Below are positions 35,385-45,315 of a stretch of 64,000 bases of DNA, one piece after another. The DNA is taken from contig NC_068358.1 of assembly GCF_020536995.1 (NCBI RefSeq), positions 1,772,224-1,836,223 on the forward strand, given 5' to 3'. Numbering within the stretch: the stretch's first letter is position 1; each line of letters opens with the position of its first letter. A program made the position numbers and the translations under genes. The DNA comes from Dreissena polymorpha (taxonomy: Eukaryota; Mollusca; Bivalvia; Myida; Dreissenidae). The notes beneath the pieces were generated by a model. It was not told the origin of the DNA and ran no database searches. It saw nothing but the letters and a program-made list of their open reading frames with translations.

Positions 35385-37210
35385 ATTTGTATAATTAATT
35401 TAAAACAAGCAACTGTTTGCAAAAGGTGCTTATATGAAAACAAAACGCACAACACATTTAGTTTCGAACTATCTGTTTTATTTTGTTTTATACAACAATC
35501 TGCCGATGTGCAAGTAAGGATTATATCAATTGTCTTTGACATCGTCCTTTCGCAGTGGTATCCGGGTGTTTCGCCTTGTTTGCCATACATTTGTTGCTCC
35601 AATAAACGGAACAATGATAGGTTGATGATAGATATTTACGGTAGAACAAAAACGTGCATTTATTGCAACGGTGTCTTGACATGCATGTAACCGTTTGGAA
35701 TATTTTGACTTATTAAAATCACTTTCTCGCCTGTACATTTCACACATAAGATGTTGGTAAGCAGTGCGACTCTTCTGTCGAAGATGATACAGGTGTCACA
35801 ATTTTACAGGAAAAATTCTTATAATATATTTGACGATAAATTTTAGTTTGGGTATTTAGCATGCTTTACAAACTTCTCAAAATCTGAAAAGAATGGGGAC
35901 ACCGTAACAATATCTAGCGTGATAGATAACTTTTTAAGCGCAAGAAGTTGAATACAGTTCCTCAACCAACCTTTGTCCAAACATGTCCATGTGTAGTCTT
36001 AAAACGCATGCATGTTTTGACACTATCATTTTTGAAAGCTCCGTTTCTAGCTTGCCCATTTCAAAGACTTCAAGTTTGTTGTGAAATAAGTTCTCCGACG
36101 CTACAGTGTAATGTGGGCAACATCGACGTTTAAGGAACAGACTTAAGAAGATTGTCACTTCGCCATATGTTTTCCGGGAAAAGTTCAATCGTGAAGAGCA
36201 AAGATGTTTTCATATGAAAGGTGCTCAATCTGTTATCTACCAGTGGCCCTAGAAACTCCTTTCTAAAAATTTTTTTAGCAATGTATGCCCTCATCTGTAT
36301 TATGTTAAGGTCGAACATTAGCAAACGTTCTATCGTGTTCGTAGACATTCGCCATTGACATAATGAGTACTCGAAATTTAAGCAGATCCTTCCCGGATGA
36401 ACGAGTAACATCCCACACTGTTTTGCATCGGTAATAGTTTGTTGTTTCGGCCAATGTCCAGGCTTTGGTCTTGTAAACAATACTTGACAGTCATCCGGAA
36501 GTGATGGGCAATATAGAGCAATTGTGAACTCTACGTTACTACCAGAAAACATTAAAGCTGGACCATGTTGTTCAGTATTTTTTTTTTCGAAAACACTGTT
36601 TTAATGTCATCATCTGCTTCTATATGGACGAGAAATTTATTTGAAAACAAAATGTCTTTTTGATTAAGAAAAAAGAGCCTAGTCGTATCAAATCCGCCTA
36701 ATGTTTCAGGAATGTTAATTTCAGTCTCTGGACTAACTTTTAAAAAGCAGCATTGTAAAAGCACATTTTATCTTTAACAACAACAGTTAGCCTTCTGTTT
36801 CTTGACCTTGTAAAACAATTTTCAAATCTTGTGAAACGTACATCATATATTCGTCCGAATTCATTCCATGTGTAATTGAGCCTTCAACCTGACTCCCAAC
36901 TGCGAGTTTAAAGACTTCAGGTTCACTCAAAGCTGTGCCTGTTATGCTATCGATTGGATAACGCACTTTTCAGTCTAATAATAGTATATAAATATTCCGT
37001 CTTTGTTCAACAGTTATTTCGGTAACACCTATATCTTCCATTACCTCACATACTTTTAATGAAATCACTCGAATGTTTTGCCTCTCCATTATAATGGGTA
37101 TCTTATATATCAACGAATCTATAATCATACACAACTCGTTGCTGTCGCATGTATTAATATAAAGCTTTAATGTTATAGTTATGGGTTCACTGGGTGTGAT
37201 ATCCACACAA
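35385..37210 (-). pseudogene. cGAS-like receptor / Mab-21-like copy A, decayed
   Basis: Collinear with the intact gene at 40.2-42.5 kb but broken. Recognisable in order on the minus strand: start region near 37130 ('GVTEITVEQRRNIY'), 'PSLPDDCQVLFTRPKPGHWP' at about 36440-36520, 'RMSTNTIERLLMFDLNIIQM' at 36300-36350, 'FHMKTSLLFTIELFPENIW' at 36150-36215, 'PHYTVASENLF' near 36090, and the C-terminal 'FRLLEQQMYG' near 35600. Several frame changes split it. A segment equivalent to about 400 bp of the intact gene (part of the region after 'MDKFG') is missing at about 35938, where the two sides join directly. Its extreme 5' side differs from the other copies. Confidence 0.85.
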
Positions 37211-38570
37211 AGAGAAATACGATGGCCAACACTTTTGCTTGAATACGCTTGTTCGGCGGAATTAGGTGTTTACCACTTCAACTCGATTAAAAATCAAGTC
37301 ATTTAAATGTATATCGATGTCGATTGTATGACAGCAAGTCTAAATGAGCTGTAAATGTCGTCGATCACAAAAGTAGAAGTACACCAAATGTCAAGCCAGA
37401 TGACGAATAATGTGTAATACTCAAATGCGCTTTTGCGTTACTTCTGCTTGTCGTCTCGACATGAAATTGTGTATGCATGATAAAATAACGTTTATAATCA
37501 TTTATATTCGTGATATATGTGATCTCACAATTTTAAGGAAAATTTGGGAAAAAAGGTATCGGCTCTTCAGGATCCGCTTTTGAAAGCATTCAAAATATAG
37601 CTGTGTTATTTTATTGACTTTAATGGGAAAACGTGTTATAAATGTTATATTCGATGAGTATTCTACGATTTTTTAAATGACATGTGATATATTTGGGGTT
37701 CAAAAGAATTAAACTCCAAGGAATCCCACCTTTTGAATCAAACTGCACAACCAATAATTTCCGTAAAGAAAGCTTGTGCCTTTTTAACACTTCACCGGTG
37801 ACACTTGTATGAAAATGTCTTAAAAAGCTGTACATCTCGAAGTTTAAAATGATTTACAAGCGAACTTTAGCTCATGCTGCCTTCAAAATTAAAGCTCAGA
37901 AAACGCAATCCAGACAACATGGCAATAATGTGTCGTTCTCAAGTGCGTGTTGTGGGAATTTTCCTTGGTTGGATCGACATGAAAGTTTTTAGTTTTCTTT
38001 AAGGATACTTTCAGGTTAAAATCCAAGTGTATTATATTGTGAGATACATCAAACAACATCGTCGCATATAATGTGGTATTGTATGTGGTATTAACTCACT
38101 AGAAAAAGTCATTATTAAAATAAAATAATTCTATATAAACTTGTTCTAATATTTGGGTAAGTCCAACTGACTTGTTATCTGCGAGAAAAAGGTTTCATAT
38201 TATTGGACTTATTTAGAATCTCCTTTGCACCAGTTATTAAACCCAGTAGATATAATCATCTTCATATCAGAGCTTACCTGCAAGCCAGTTTTTTTGTAGA
38301 ATGGGATAACAACTTTTTCTTGATATTGCAAGGATAAAACGGTTTGCCTTCAGGCGTACCTATTTTGGTAAACTACATTTACTCGCGTCATCGTAATGAA
38401 GATATGTCATATTCATTAGAATAATCTAATTATTGCAGTCGTATTTTCATGAACAGTATCATTAATTAAAAGCAACAGCTACAATTACATAAATACATGA
38501 GATTGTTCACGGCTTGTGAAATAACAGCACACCGAATTATTGATATGCATTTATTTCGTATGCCATCGAT
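37211..38570. other. Intergenic, nothing recognised
   Basis: AT-rich. No exon of the convergent gene could be found upstream of its 39.1-kb terminal exon. Confidence 0.45.
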
Positions 38571-39033
38571 CACGGTGCCTATACCACGCGTCTTTTTAAG
38601 ATCTGTGTTGGGAGAATAAAGCGCGACCCAGTTAACATTTTCAATGATATCCTTCAAATATTTTACCCTTTTTAATGGGATAAAGTGGAGAGCCCGCTCA
38701 TTCGTGAGAGTTTTCTATAGGTATCACGATCTTTTAAAACAAATAAGTATTTTTCAGTAAAGTGCGACCCGCGCGTTTGTAATATGAAGTCCCCACACTG
38801 ATCCGACATTTTTCTAACCGTTAAAACGCGCGTTTGCACTTTACTGAAAAACTACTTATTTGTTTAAAAAGATCATAATACCTATAGAAAACTCTTACGA
38901 ATGAGTTGGCTCTCCATTTTATCCCATTAAAAATGGTGAAAAATAAAACAAAAGGTTCCTTAAAATCGTTACCTTGGTCGCGCTTTATTCTCCCAACACA
39001 GATCCGATCAAGTCATGTGGTATAGGCACCGTG
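38571..39033. mobile_element. 463-bp foldback element with arms of about 195 bp
   Basis: CACGGTGCCTATACCAC at 38571 is the reverse complement of GTGGTATAGGCACCGTG ending at 39033. The arms continue inward through the equivalents of 'ctgtgttgggagaataaagcgcg', 'cctatagaaaact' and 'aagtgc..cgcgcgttt' to a loop of roughly 60 bp near 38770-38830. CGAT lies next to both ends (38567-38570; 39035-39038 after one extra G), a possible 4-bp duplication. No coding capacity. It landed about 70 bp upstream of the duplicated terminal exon. Confidence 0.8.
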
Positions 39034-39101
39034 GCGATTGAAGGTTTCAGTCATATCTGAAGTATGGCAACACTCAATGTGTTTATTTGATGTCATTTCA
39101 G

Positions 39102-39188
39102 GTGGACGAGTCCCAAAACTACCTGTCTCCAATAACGTCCTTGAACCCATCACCTGCCAGCAGTCGAAGGTCATCCTTAAATCCTTAA
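39102..39188 (+). CDS. Orphan terminal exon of the convergent gene, copy B
   Basis: After TGTCATTTCAG, 28 codons read VDESQNYLSPITSLNPSPAS then SRRSSLNP and a TAA. The frame, length and stop position equal those of the terminal exon at 45229-45315 ('IEESQNDLS..ASSRRSSFLP'), which is good evidence that this is the true frame. Ser/Pro-rich tail; protein family not recognised. No upstream exons matching those at 43.89 and 44.81 kb are visible, so this copy is likely stranded. Confidence 0.5.
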   Translation: MDESQNYLSPITSLNPSPASSRRSSLNP

Positions 39189-40235
39189 AGTTCACCGTTC
39201 TGCCTGGGCAAAGAGCCTTTTTCTACTAAATGACATGGTTTAAATTGCAACAACATTGACGATTTTGTAATGTGCGTCTGTTTGGATTTGATCTGGTTCG
39301 ATATGTCTTTTATGAATGGTGCTTTTTTAAGAACAGGTCAACAAAATTTGCTACAATCATCGAATTTGCTTGTATCTCATTCATTTAACAGAATAAGAAA
39401 GTTACATTCATTGTATTGACAAAGCACTTGACCATTACAAGGGAAGGAATTCAAGCTTGAAAGACACTTTGGGTTTGCAGTCGCATATTTTAAACTTGTG
39501 TCTAAATCCATGATATATACTTCACTTTTTTATTGACTTTACATATAAAAATAAATGAATACACTGACAACAGTTAGACTCTGTCACGAACGGTGGCTTG
39601 ACGACAGGCATTTAAATATGCATGGATATATACGTCCTAAAGAGCTTTGAAAGTAGAATGCTTGTTTATTAATGTTTTGGTCTCTTAAAAGATCTCAATA
39701 GAGCCCAGACGATTCAACAGTTCAACAATTCAACAATTTTAAACAAAAGTGAGTGCAAGGTGTAAAAACATTACAGTATCTCAATCATATTTTAGGCGTA
39801 AGCTTTGAGAACTCTATAAAATCTTTTGAATTGTGTTTATTTTGTAACTTTACAAGTTTTTCACCATAAAGGTGATACTCAACGATACTAAAAAGCAAAT
39901 TAAGAACATCATTTCTTCTCTACATATTATGTATATGTAAATAAAGAAATAAAATAAAAATGGAAACTTGCCTCTTATCATTTTGTAGGTAAATATTTTG
40001 GGCTACCAAATATTTTTATTGGTAGCCCAGTGGGCTACCTGAAAAATAAGAAAATTTTCGGACACTGCTACATATATATACACAAACTGATTACAAAAAG
40101 TACTAAAAACAAAAAAGACATCATGTATCGAACTATCTGCTTTGTTATACAACAATATGACGATAATAATTCCATTCATTGACTTCTATGTATCGACACT
40201 GTCATTTTTCCGTGGTATCTTTGTGTGACGCCTCG
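39189..40235. other. 3' flank of the intact receptor gene
   Basis: Homologous, with gaps, to 45.35-46.25 kb downstream of copy C (e.g. 'tttgcagtcgc', 'ggttgaaagtagaat'-type phrases), hence part of the duplicated unit. No gene seen. Confidence 0.5.
40000..40028 (-). terminator. Perfect 10-bp hairpin with AATAAA in its loop
   Basis: GGGCTACCAA (40000-40009) pairs with TTGGTAGCCC (40019-40028). On the minus strand, the sense of the receptor gene, the loop region contains AATAAA about 215 bp after the stop codon, a plausible poly(A) signal. GGGCTACC recurs just beyond. It could equally be part of a small repeat. Confidence 0.3.
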
Positions 40236-42479
40236 TTAGCCGTACACGTGTTGTCCCAGTAAACGGAACAAGTGCCACAGTGCGGCATTATCGATTGGGA
40301 CATACAACACAGATTTGGCATATGTAGTCCATGCAGCCGAAATATTATTCTCTAATTCATACATGTGTCCGAGTATGTTAATGGTAGTCTCTATATGTTT
40401 GTCAAAATTGTCTCTCCCATTTAATTTATCCTTCAAATATTTCTCAATATTACATAAAGATACATGTTTCGTATGTGTATTACTTGATGATAGGTATTGA
40501 AGGTAGAATAAAAACGGCCGGACATTTATCACGGCCGTGTCTCGCCATCGTTTATGTATTGGTTCAAAATACATGATTACTTTTTTATATTTATCAATAT
40601 CCCTTCTGTACATTTCATATACGAGATGTTTTGGTAAGCAGTGTGACTCTTCCCTCGAAAACGATACCGGTGTCACAATCTTACGCAAACAATCCTTAAC
40701 AATTTCTGACGGTGAATTTGAGCTTGTTATTTTAGCACGTTTTCTGAACTTCTTTGAATCTCTTAGGAATGGGGAGACTTCGATCATATCTGTTGTGATT
40801 GACAAATCGTTTAGAAGTAACGCAGCCTTTTCTTTTCGTTGTGTACACACGAGCATTGATGCATATTTTAGATAGCAAGATATATTTTCGGAACTTAAGG
40901 AGACTCTGAACATTTCATCAATGTCTTCTGGTATTACACTATTTTTTTCTATACATCGCGACGCATACACCGAAGCTTTTTGGCTTAAAAAATCATTCAG
41001 CTTATATTTCCGTTCTAAACGATATTTAATATCATTTTCTAAAAAAAAGGATTCAAGTTGTATAGTATCATTTAACCAAGTATCTAGTTTATTCCCACTT
41101 TGCGTTGCTACTCTATTTATATAACAGCTTTGCGATCTATTAATATTAAGGAAGTTTTCGCATATAATCTGAGAACGTTTTTCTTCTTTAGTGGAAAGTT
41201 GTGATTTTATGCCATACCTTCCATATTTTTTCATGAATAACCTTTTTCCAAACTTGTCCATTCGAAGAATTTCAACGCATCTAAGTTTCGCATTTATCAA
41301 ACCTAAAACATTATTTTCTAAGTGGTTCATTTCCCAGACTTCAAGTTTGTTTTCAAATAAGTTCACCGACGCAATAGTGTAATGTGGGCAAAATCGACGT
41401 TTAAGAAAACGTCGGAGCGTGTTCAGACAGTACAACACACATTGTACAAGATTATCCTTTTTCCATATTTTTTCCGGAAACTGTTCAATCGTGAAGAGCA
41501 AAGACGTTTTCATATGAAAGGTGCTCAATCGGTTTTCTGCTGGGTGTGATAGAAACTCCTTTCGAATCATTTTTGTCAGAATGTATGCGCTCATCTGTAC
41601 TATGTTAAGGTCGAACATTAGAAATCGTTCAATCAAGTTCGTCGACATTCGCCACTGAATTTGTGACGACACGAAAGAAAATTTTATCGTCAAAATCAAA
41701 TTTCGACAATCAAAAGTGGAACCCATGTTTCCCGGATGAACAATAAACATTCCACATTGTTTTGCTTTGCTTAAAGTTTGTTGTTTTGGCCAATGTCCGG
41801 GCTTTGGTCTAGTAAACAAAACTTGGCAGTCATCCGGCAGTGATGGGCAATACAAAGCAAATGTGTACTCTTCAATACCAGAGCGCATTAGAGCTGGACC
41901 ATGTTGTACAATACACTCTGGCTCTGGTGTAAGAAGACTTGCAAAATTATCGACGACAGGTTGATTTAAAACAAAAAGTCTGCCTTGTGAATCACGAAAA
42001 ATTTGCCCAGTCATGTCAAATGTGTTCATTGCTAAAGCGAAGGTAGGTTCAGTTTTTGGATCCATAGGTCCAACTTGTAGAAAGCAACAGCAAGTTTCAT
42101 CCTTTACAACCAAAGCTTCGATTCGGGCACCTTCGCTTATTTCTGCCTTTGGACCTTGTAAAATAACCTTCAAAAATGGTGAAACGTACATCATATCATG
42201 GTCCGAATTCATGCCAAGTGTAGTTGAGCCTTCAACTTGACTCCCGAATTCGTATACAGCGTTTTCGGCTTCATTCCACACTGGATTAGTGTATTTTGAA
42301 GATAAATCATCAAGAGGTAAACGCACTTCGTGTTGTAAAAAAATATATCGTCTAAAATTCACCATTTCTTCAGTAACACCTATATCTTCCATAACCTCGA
42401 ATATTTTTAATGAGATCAATTTAAGTATCTGATTCTCCATTATATTGGTTATGTAATATATCAAAGAAGCAATGACCAT
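40236..42479 (-). CDS. cGAS-like receptor / Mab-21-domain nucleotidyltransferase, intact
   Basis: Single-exon coding region of about 747 residues from the ATG at 42479; a second ATG at 42440 (734 residues) has better context (ataATGG) and is conserved in copies A and C. Residues about 79-95 hold the nucleotidyltransferase signature GSQVEGSTTLGMNSDHD: Gly-Ser plus the D-x-D pair that binds metal in cGAS-like enzymes. Residues about 208-236 hold 'LPDDCQVLFTRPKPGHWPK'; from 276 the Mab-21 helical part follows: 'WRMSTNLIERFLMFDLN', 'FHMKTSLLFTIEQFP', 'FCPHYTIASVNLF'. After about 380 comes a further 365-residue mostly helical region whose end ('MYELENNISAAWTTYAKS') resembles a TPR helix pair. Human cGAS has 522 residues. 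Members sense nucleic acid or other patterns and make cyclic dinucleotides for STING; many Mab-21 proteins lack activity. Here His lies between the two Asp. Ligand unknown. Confidence 0.9.
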   Translation of the reverse strand: MVIASLIYYITNIMENQILKLISLKIFEVMEDIGVTEEMVNFRRYIFLQHEVRLPLDDLSSKYTNPVWNEAENAVYEFGSQVEGSTTLGMNSDHDMMYVSPFLKVILQGPKAEISEGARIEALVVKDETCCCFLQVGPMDPKTEPTFALAMNTFDMTGQIFRDSQGRLFVLNQPVVDNFASLLTPEPECIVQHGPALMRSGIEEYTFALYCPSLPDDCQVLFTRPKPGHWPKQQTLSKAKQCGMFIVHPGNMGSTFDCRNLILTIKFSFVSSQIQWRMSTNLIERFLMFDLNIVQMSAYILTKMIRKEFLSHPAENRLSTFHMKTSLLFTIEQFPEKIWKKDNLVQCVLYCLNTLRRFLKRRFCPHYTIASVNLFENKLEVWEMNHLENNVLGLINAKLRCVEILRMDKFGKRLFMKKYGRYGIKSQLSTKEEKRSQIICENFLNINRSQSCYINRVATQSGNKLDTWLNDTIQLESFFLENDIKYRLERKYKLNDFLSQKASVYASRCIEKNSVIPEDIDEMFRVSLSSENISCYLKYASMLVCTQRKEKAALLLNDLSITTDMIEVSPFLRDSKKFRKRAKITSSNSPSEIVKDCLRKIVTPVSFSREESHCLPKHLVYEMYRRDIDKYKKVIMYFEPIHKRWRDTAVINVRPFLFYLQYLSSSNTHTKHVSLCNIEKYLKDKLNGRDNFDKHIETTINILGHMYELENNISAAWTTYAKSVLYVPIDNAALWHLFRLLGQHVYG

Positions 42480-42493
42480 ACACAACTCGTACA

Positions 42494-42787
42494 CTATAAC
42501 GTTAATCGTTAATCCTTGAATTGTTCACAAATATAATATTTGCATGTCCATTTGAAAAATTGTAGTTTCGTTTTGAAAGCTTGTGAAAACCAGCGTATTT
42601 TCTTATCCAGTAGTATAATTGATTTGTTACTCACCTCAATCGAAATTGCGATAACCCAGTGAGCGGCTATCACTGTTGTAACTGTCAAGTATGTTAGATA
42701 GATAATTCGGCCACTAAATCTGTTAAAACCTATATATTTTAGCTCGATTGCAACGGAAGCCGTTGGCTTATTTAGACAATTGATCAT
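42494..42787 (-). promoter_or_regulatory. 5' leader of the intact receptor: probable non-coding exon, intron and conserved upstream block
   Basis: On the minus strand, ATTGAG/GTGAGT (boundary 42635/42634) is a consensus donor and GTTATAG/TGTACGAG (42494/42493) a matching acceptor, giving an intron of about 141 bp whose removal places the coding ATG 15 nt into exon 2. The block 42520-42640 is conserved upstream of copies C (49078-49195) and D (850-960) with 70-80% identity. In C the donor GT is changed and in D the site is lost, whereas the acceptor AG before the start is kept in A, B and C. The exon upstream is open but out of phase, so I take it as untranslated. Confidence 0.5.
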
Positions 42788-43469
42788 TCAAGATTAGGAC
42801 TCATACGTGTTCACTTAATTGAACTAGCAAACTATGAATGCCTGTATAATTTCCAGACGATACATGTATATATGGTATGAATCATGTGTTTGCTTCGATA
42901 GATTATCGAGTTTAATTCACGTGTGATCAGAGAAAATAATATGTTCACGCTTAGCGCAACTTAAAATTAATCACGTGACGTGCACAAAAATACTTTTCAC
43001 TAGAGTATGTATTTTATTTTGCCTCGACTTTAGGTTGGAAGACCTTAAACGTCGCATGTTTGTTGACACCGTGTTTATTTATTTTGTCATTTAAGTTGTA
43101 AAGTAATCGGAATATATCATAAAACATACATCAATTAGTAGATCTGGGTTATATATCGGTAGCTTCTCATACAGTTCTCAAACTGACACCGACAAAAAAC
43201 TTTGCTAAACCGAAATTTTGCAAAAAATAAGTTAGATATGCATATTTAGCAAAACGTATCTTAAATTATCGTTTGAAAAGTCAGTAGAGTTTACTGTAAA
43301 GCGCGTAAAAGTCACATTATAACTATAGTCTTACTTTTAATATTTATTAAAATTATTACACAGAAGCAGCAATACTGCGTCAACAACGCATAAAAATAAC
43401 TCAACCATGTATTGGCCATATGATTATTGGAATAAGTGTAATCTACATCGAACCTTTTTCTTAATCCTT
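42788..43469. other. Intergenic, nothing recognised
   Basis: AT-rich; presumed promoter side of the receptor gene. No TATA/Inr pair that stands out. Confidence 0.4.
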
Positions 43470-43860
43470 CAATGCCAGGTTTTTCGGAGATCGAGAATCG
43501 CAGTACGTAATATGTTACACCTGCTCCTTGTTTAAAAAATGCTTGGTCGGTCACATATTTGGTTTGCGTAGTACATGCATCATTGAGCCTTTCACTGGTT
43601 TAATTAATCCACTGATGTTCGCAGATCGAGATGAGCAGTATATATAACATTAAACCTTTGCTGGTTTAACACATGAAAGGAATTTCAGAGAATCGTTTGC
43701 GCGATTCGTAATAGCCTTTCCTGGTTTTATACAAATACGGATGTTCATAGATGTGTTTGCGCAGTTCGTACAACATTGAGTCTTGTTCACATTTCAAAAA
43801 TACAAGGATGTTCACAGACAGAGGAACGCAGTACGTACATTGAGCCTCTGCGCCTGCTGT
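43470..43860. repeat. Degenerate tandem repeat, about 60-95 bp units
   Basis: Four to five copies of 'gatgttcRcagaYcgagRRcgcagtacgta..aacattgagcctttgc.tggttt', at about 43480, 43610, 43690, 43745 and 43805. Heavily diverged. It abuts the first exon of the unrecognised plus-strand gene. Confidence 0.65.
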
Positions 43861-43889
43861 ACCTGTTAAATAAGAGGAATTGCGCGCAG

Positions 43890-45315
43890 GACCTTTTCCG
43901 CAAGGTCAACAATGATGACAACGAGGGCCTCGCTCCAGACGGGATCGCGTTGCGTTTCAAGGTCAGTATTGAAACATGTTTTGTTACGCCTATTTGATGT
44001 ATCAGTTAATGTCGGGTTGGGCTGCAAGAGGGACCTCGGGTATGTGACATTCTACAATAATAGTGGTTGTGCTGCAAGATAGACCTCGGGTATGTTCCAT
44101 TCTACAATACTAGGGGTTGGGCTTTAAGATACACATTGGGTATATGATATTCCGCAATAGCATGAGTTGAGCTGCAAGATAGACATCGGGTATGTGGCTT
44201 TCTACAATAACAGAGATGGGCTACAAGATAGACCTCGGAAATACGACAATCTTTAATAACAGGGGTTAGAGTGCAAGATATACATCGGATATGTTGTATT
44301 CTACCATAATTGCGTTCGGGATGCTTGATGATAAATGTTAATTACCGCTCGTGCATATGTTCTCGTTGGTAATACGTTGATTTACTTTGTCGTGCATGCG
44401 TTTTCGATTTTCAATTTAAATTTTTTCGTATGTGTACTGACTTATTTCAAGTGTGTTTTCAAGAGTAAATATTCTCTGCTATTAAAATCAGTTAAATCCA
44501 TCATTGATATTGAAACATTAGTTGAATAACTGCAAACTTAGTATGTTCAATCTGATGTCGTAACTGAGCAGAGCATTCAACAACTACTTGCTAGGATACG
44601 CTTTAGGGGGTACCTTGATTTTACCTGATGTTACCCACTTTAGAAATGAGTTGAGGTGCATATTTGAACATATGTGACATGAATACATTCTGAAGTTGAA
44701 CATACTTGACGTGTACATGTGTATACTTTATATTCGTTTTTACAGGTTTCAATTTTAATATTTAAAAACCTTTATAAGTACATATATTATGCCCTTGTAT
44801 TTCAGCGAGTTTTTGATCGGCGACAAAATTTAAAAAAAATCTCGCATGATCTCGCCCGCCAGAGGACGACACTCACTACAGTCCATATTCTAGAACCGTC
44901 CGACAGGCAACTAATGTCTAGATTGAAAGTAAAATAAAAAATAAAAATTATCTTGCTAGTGGTAAAGTACGACAACGTCGAATAAACCATTTTAAATCTA
45001 CGAGCAAGGCTTAATGACAAATTATTTGCAAGTTTTTTTCCTTTTCCTTGACTCATTGAGATGGCACTTTGGACAATACAGTTAATTAACGCAGACCGTC
45101 TTATCATTTTATCATAGCTTACATGCAAGACACGTTTTTAGAACCTAATACCAACTATATCTCAACATTTTCAGTTTCATTCATATCTGAATTCTAATAA
45201 TTTTAACGTGTTTATATGATCGTTTCAGATAGAGGAGTCTCAAAACGATCTGTCCCTAATAACGTGTTTGACCACAGCATCTGCCAGCAGTCGAAGGTCA
45301 TCCTTCCTTCCCTAA
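43890..45315 (+). CDS. Unrecognised plus-strand gene, three 3' exons
   Basis: Three exons with canonical borders, all joined in phase 0: 43890-43961 (GCGCAG/..TTCAAG/GTCAGT; 24 codons, 'DLFRKVNNDDNEGLAPDGIA'), 44806-44928 (TATTTCAG/..AAA/GTAAAA; 41 codons, 'RVFDRRQNLKKISHDLARQR' then 'HILEPSDRQLMSRLK'), 45229-45315 (GTTTCAG/..TAA; 28 codons, 'IEESQNDLS' to 'SSRRSSFLP'). The middle exon looks like a basic amphipathic helix or coiled-coil segment; the tail is Ser-rich with an RRSS phosphorylation-like motif. Family not recognised. Upstream exons are not visible; the 390-bp degenerate array lies directly before. It converges on receptor copy C. The last exon is present three times in the window. 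Confidence 0.5.
44010..44310. repeat. About 57-bp minisatellite, 5-6 units, in an intron
   Basis: Units read 'GGGTTGGGCTGCAAGATAGACCTCGGGTATGTGACATTCTACAATAATAG' in degenerate form (quoted here in consensus sense over several units), starting near 44012, 44070, 44108, 44165, 44217 and 44269. It lies between the first and second exons of the plus-strand gene. Confidence 0.8.

Noticed and set aside
39038-39229. 63-codon plus frame across the 39.1-kb exon (GGRVPKLPVSNN..)
   Set aside because: Although open in two copies, the alternative frame starting VDESQN/IEESQN has the same stop position in both copies and continues in phase from upstream exons, so I prefer that one.
40315-42240. Several plus-strand open frames of 60-112 codons
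   Set aside because: Antisense shadows of the intact receptor gene on the minus strand.
42509-42787. 92-codon minus-strand frame upstream of the receptor
   Set aside because: It contains the donor GTGAGT and is out of phase with the receptor exon; treated as leader exon plus intron.
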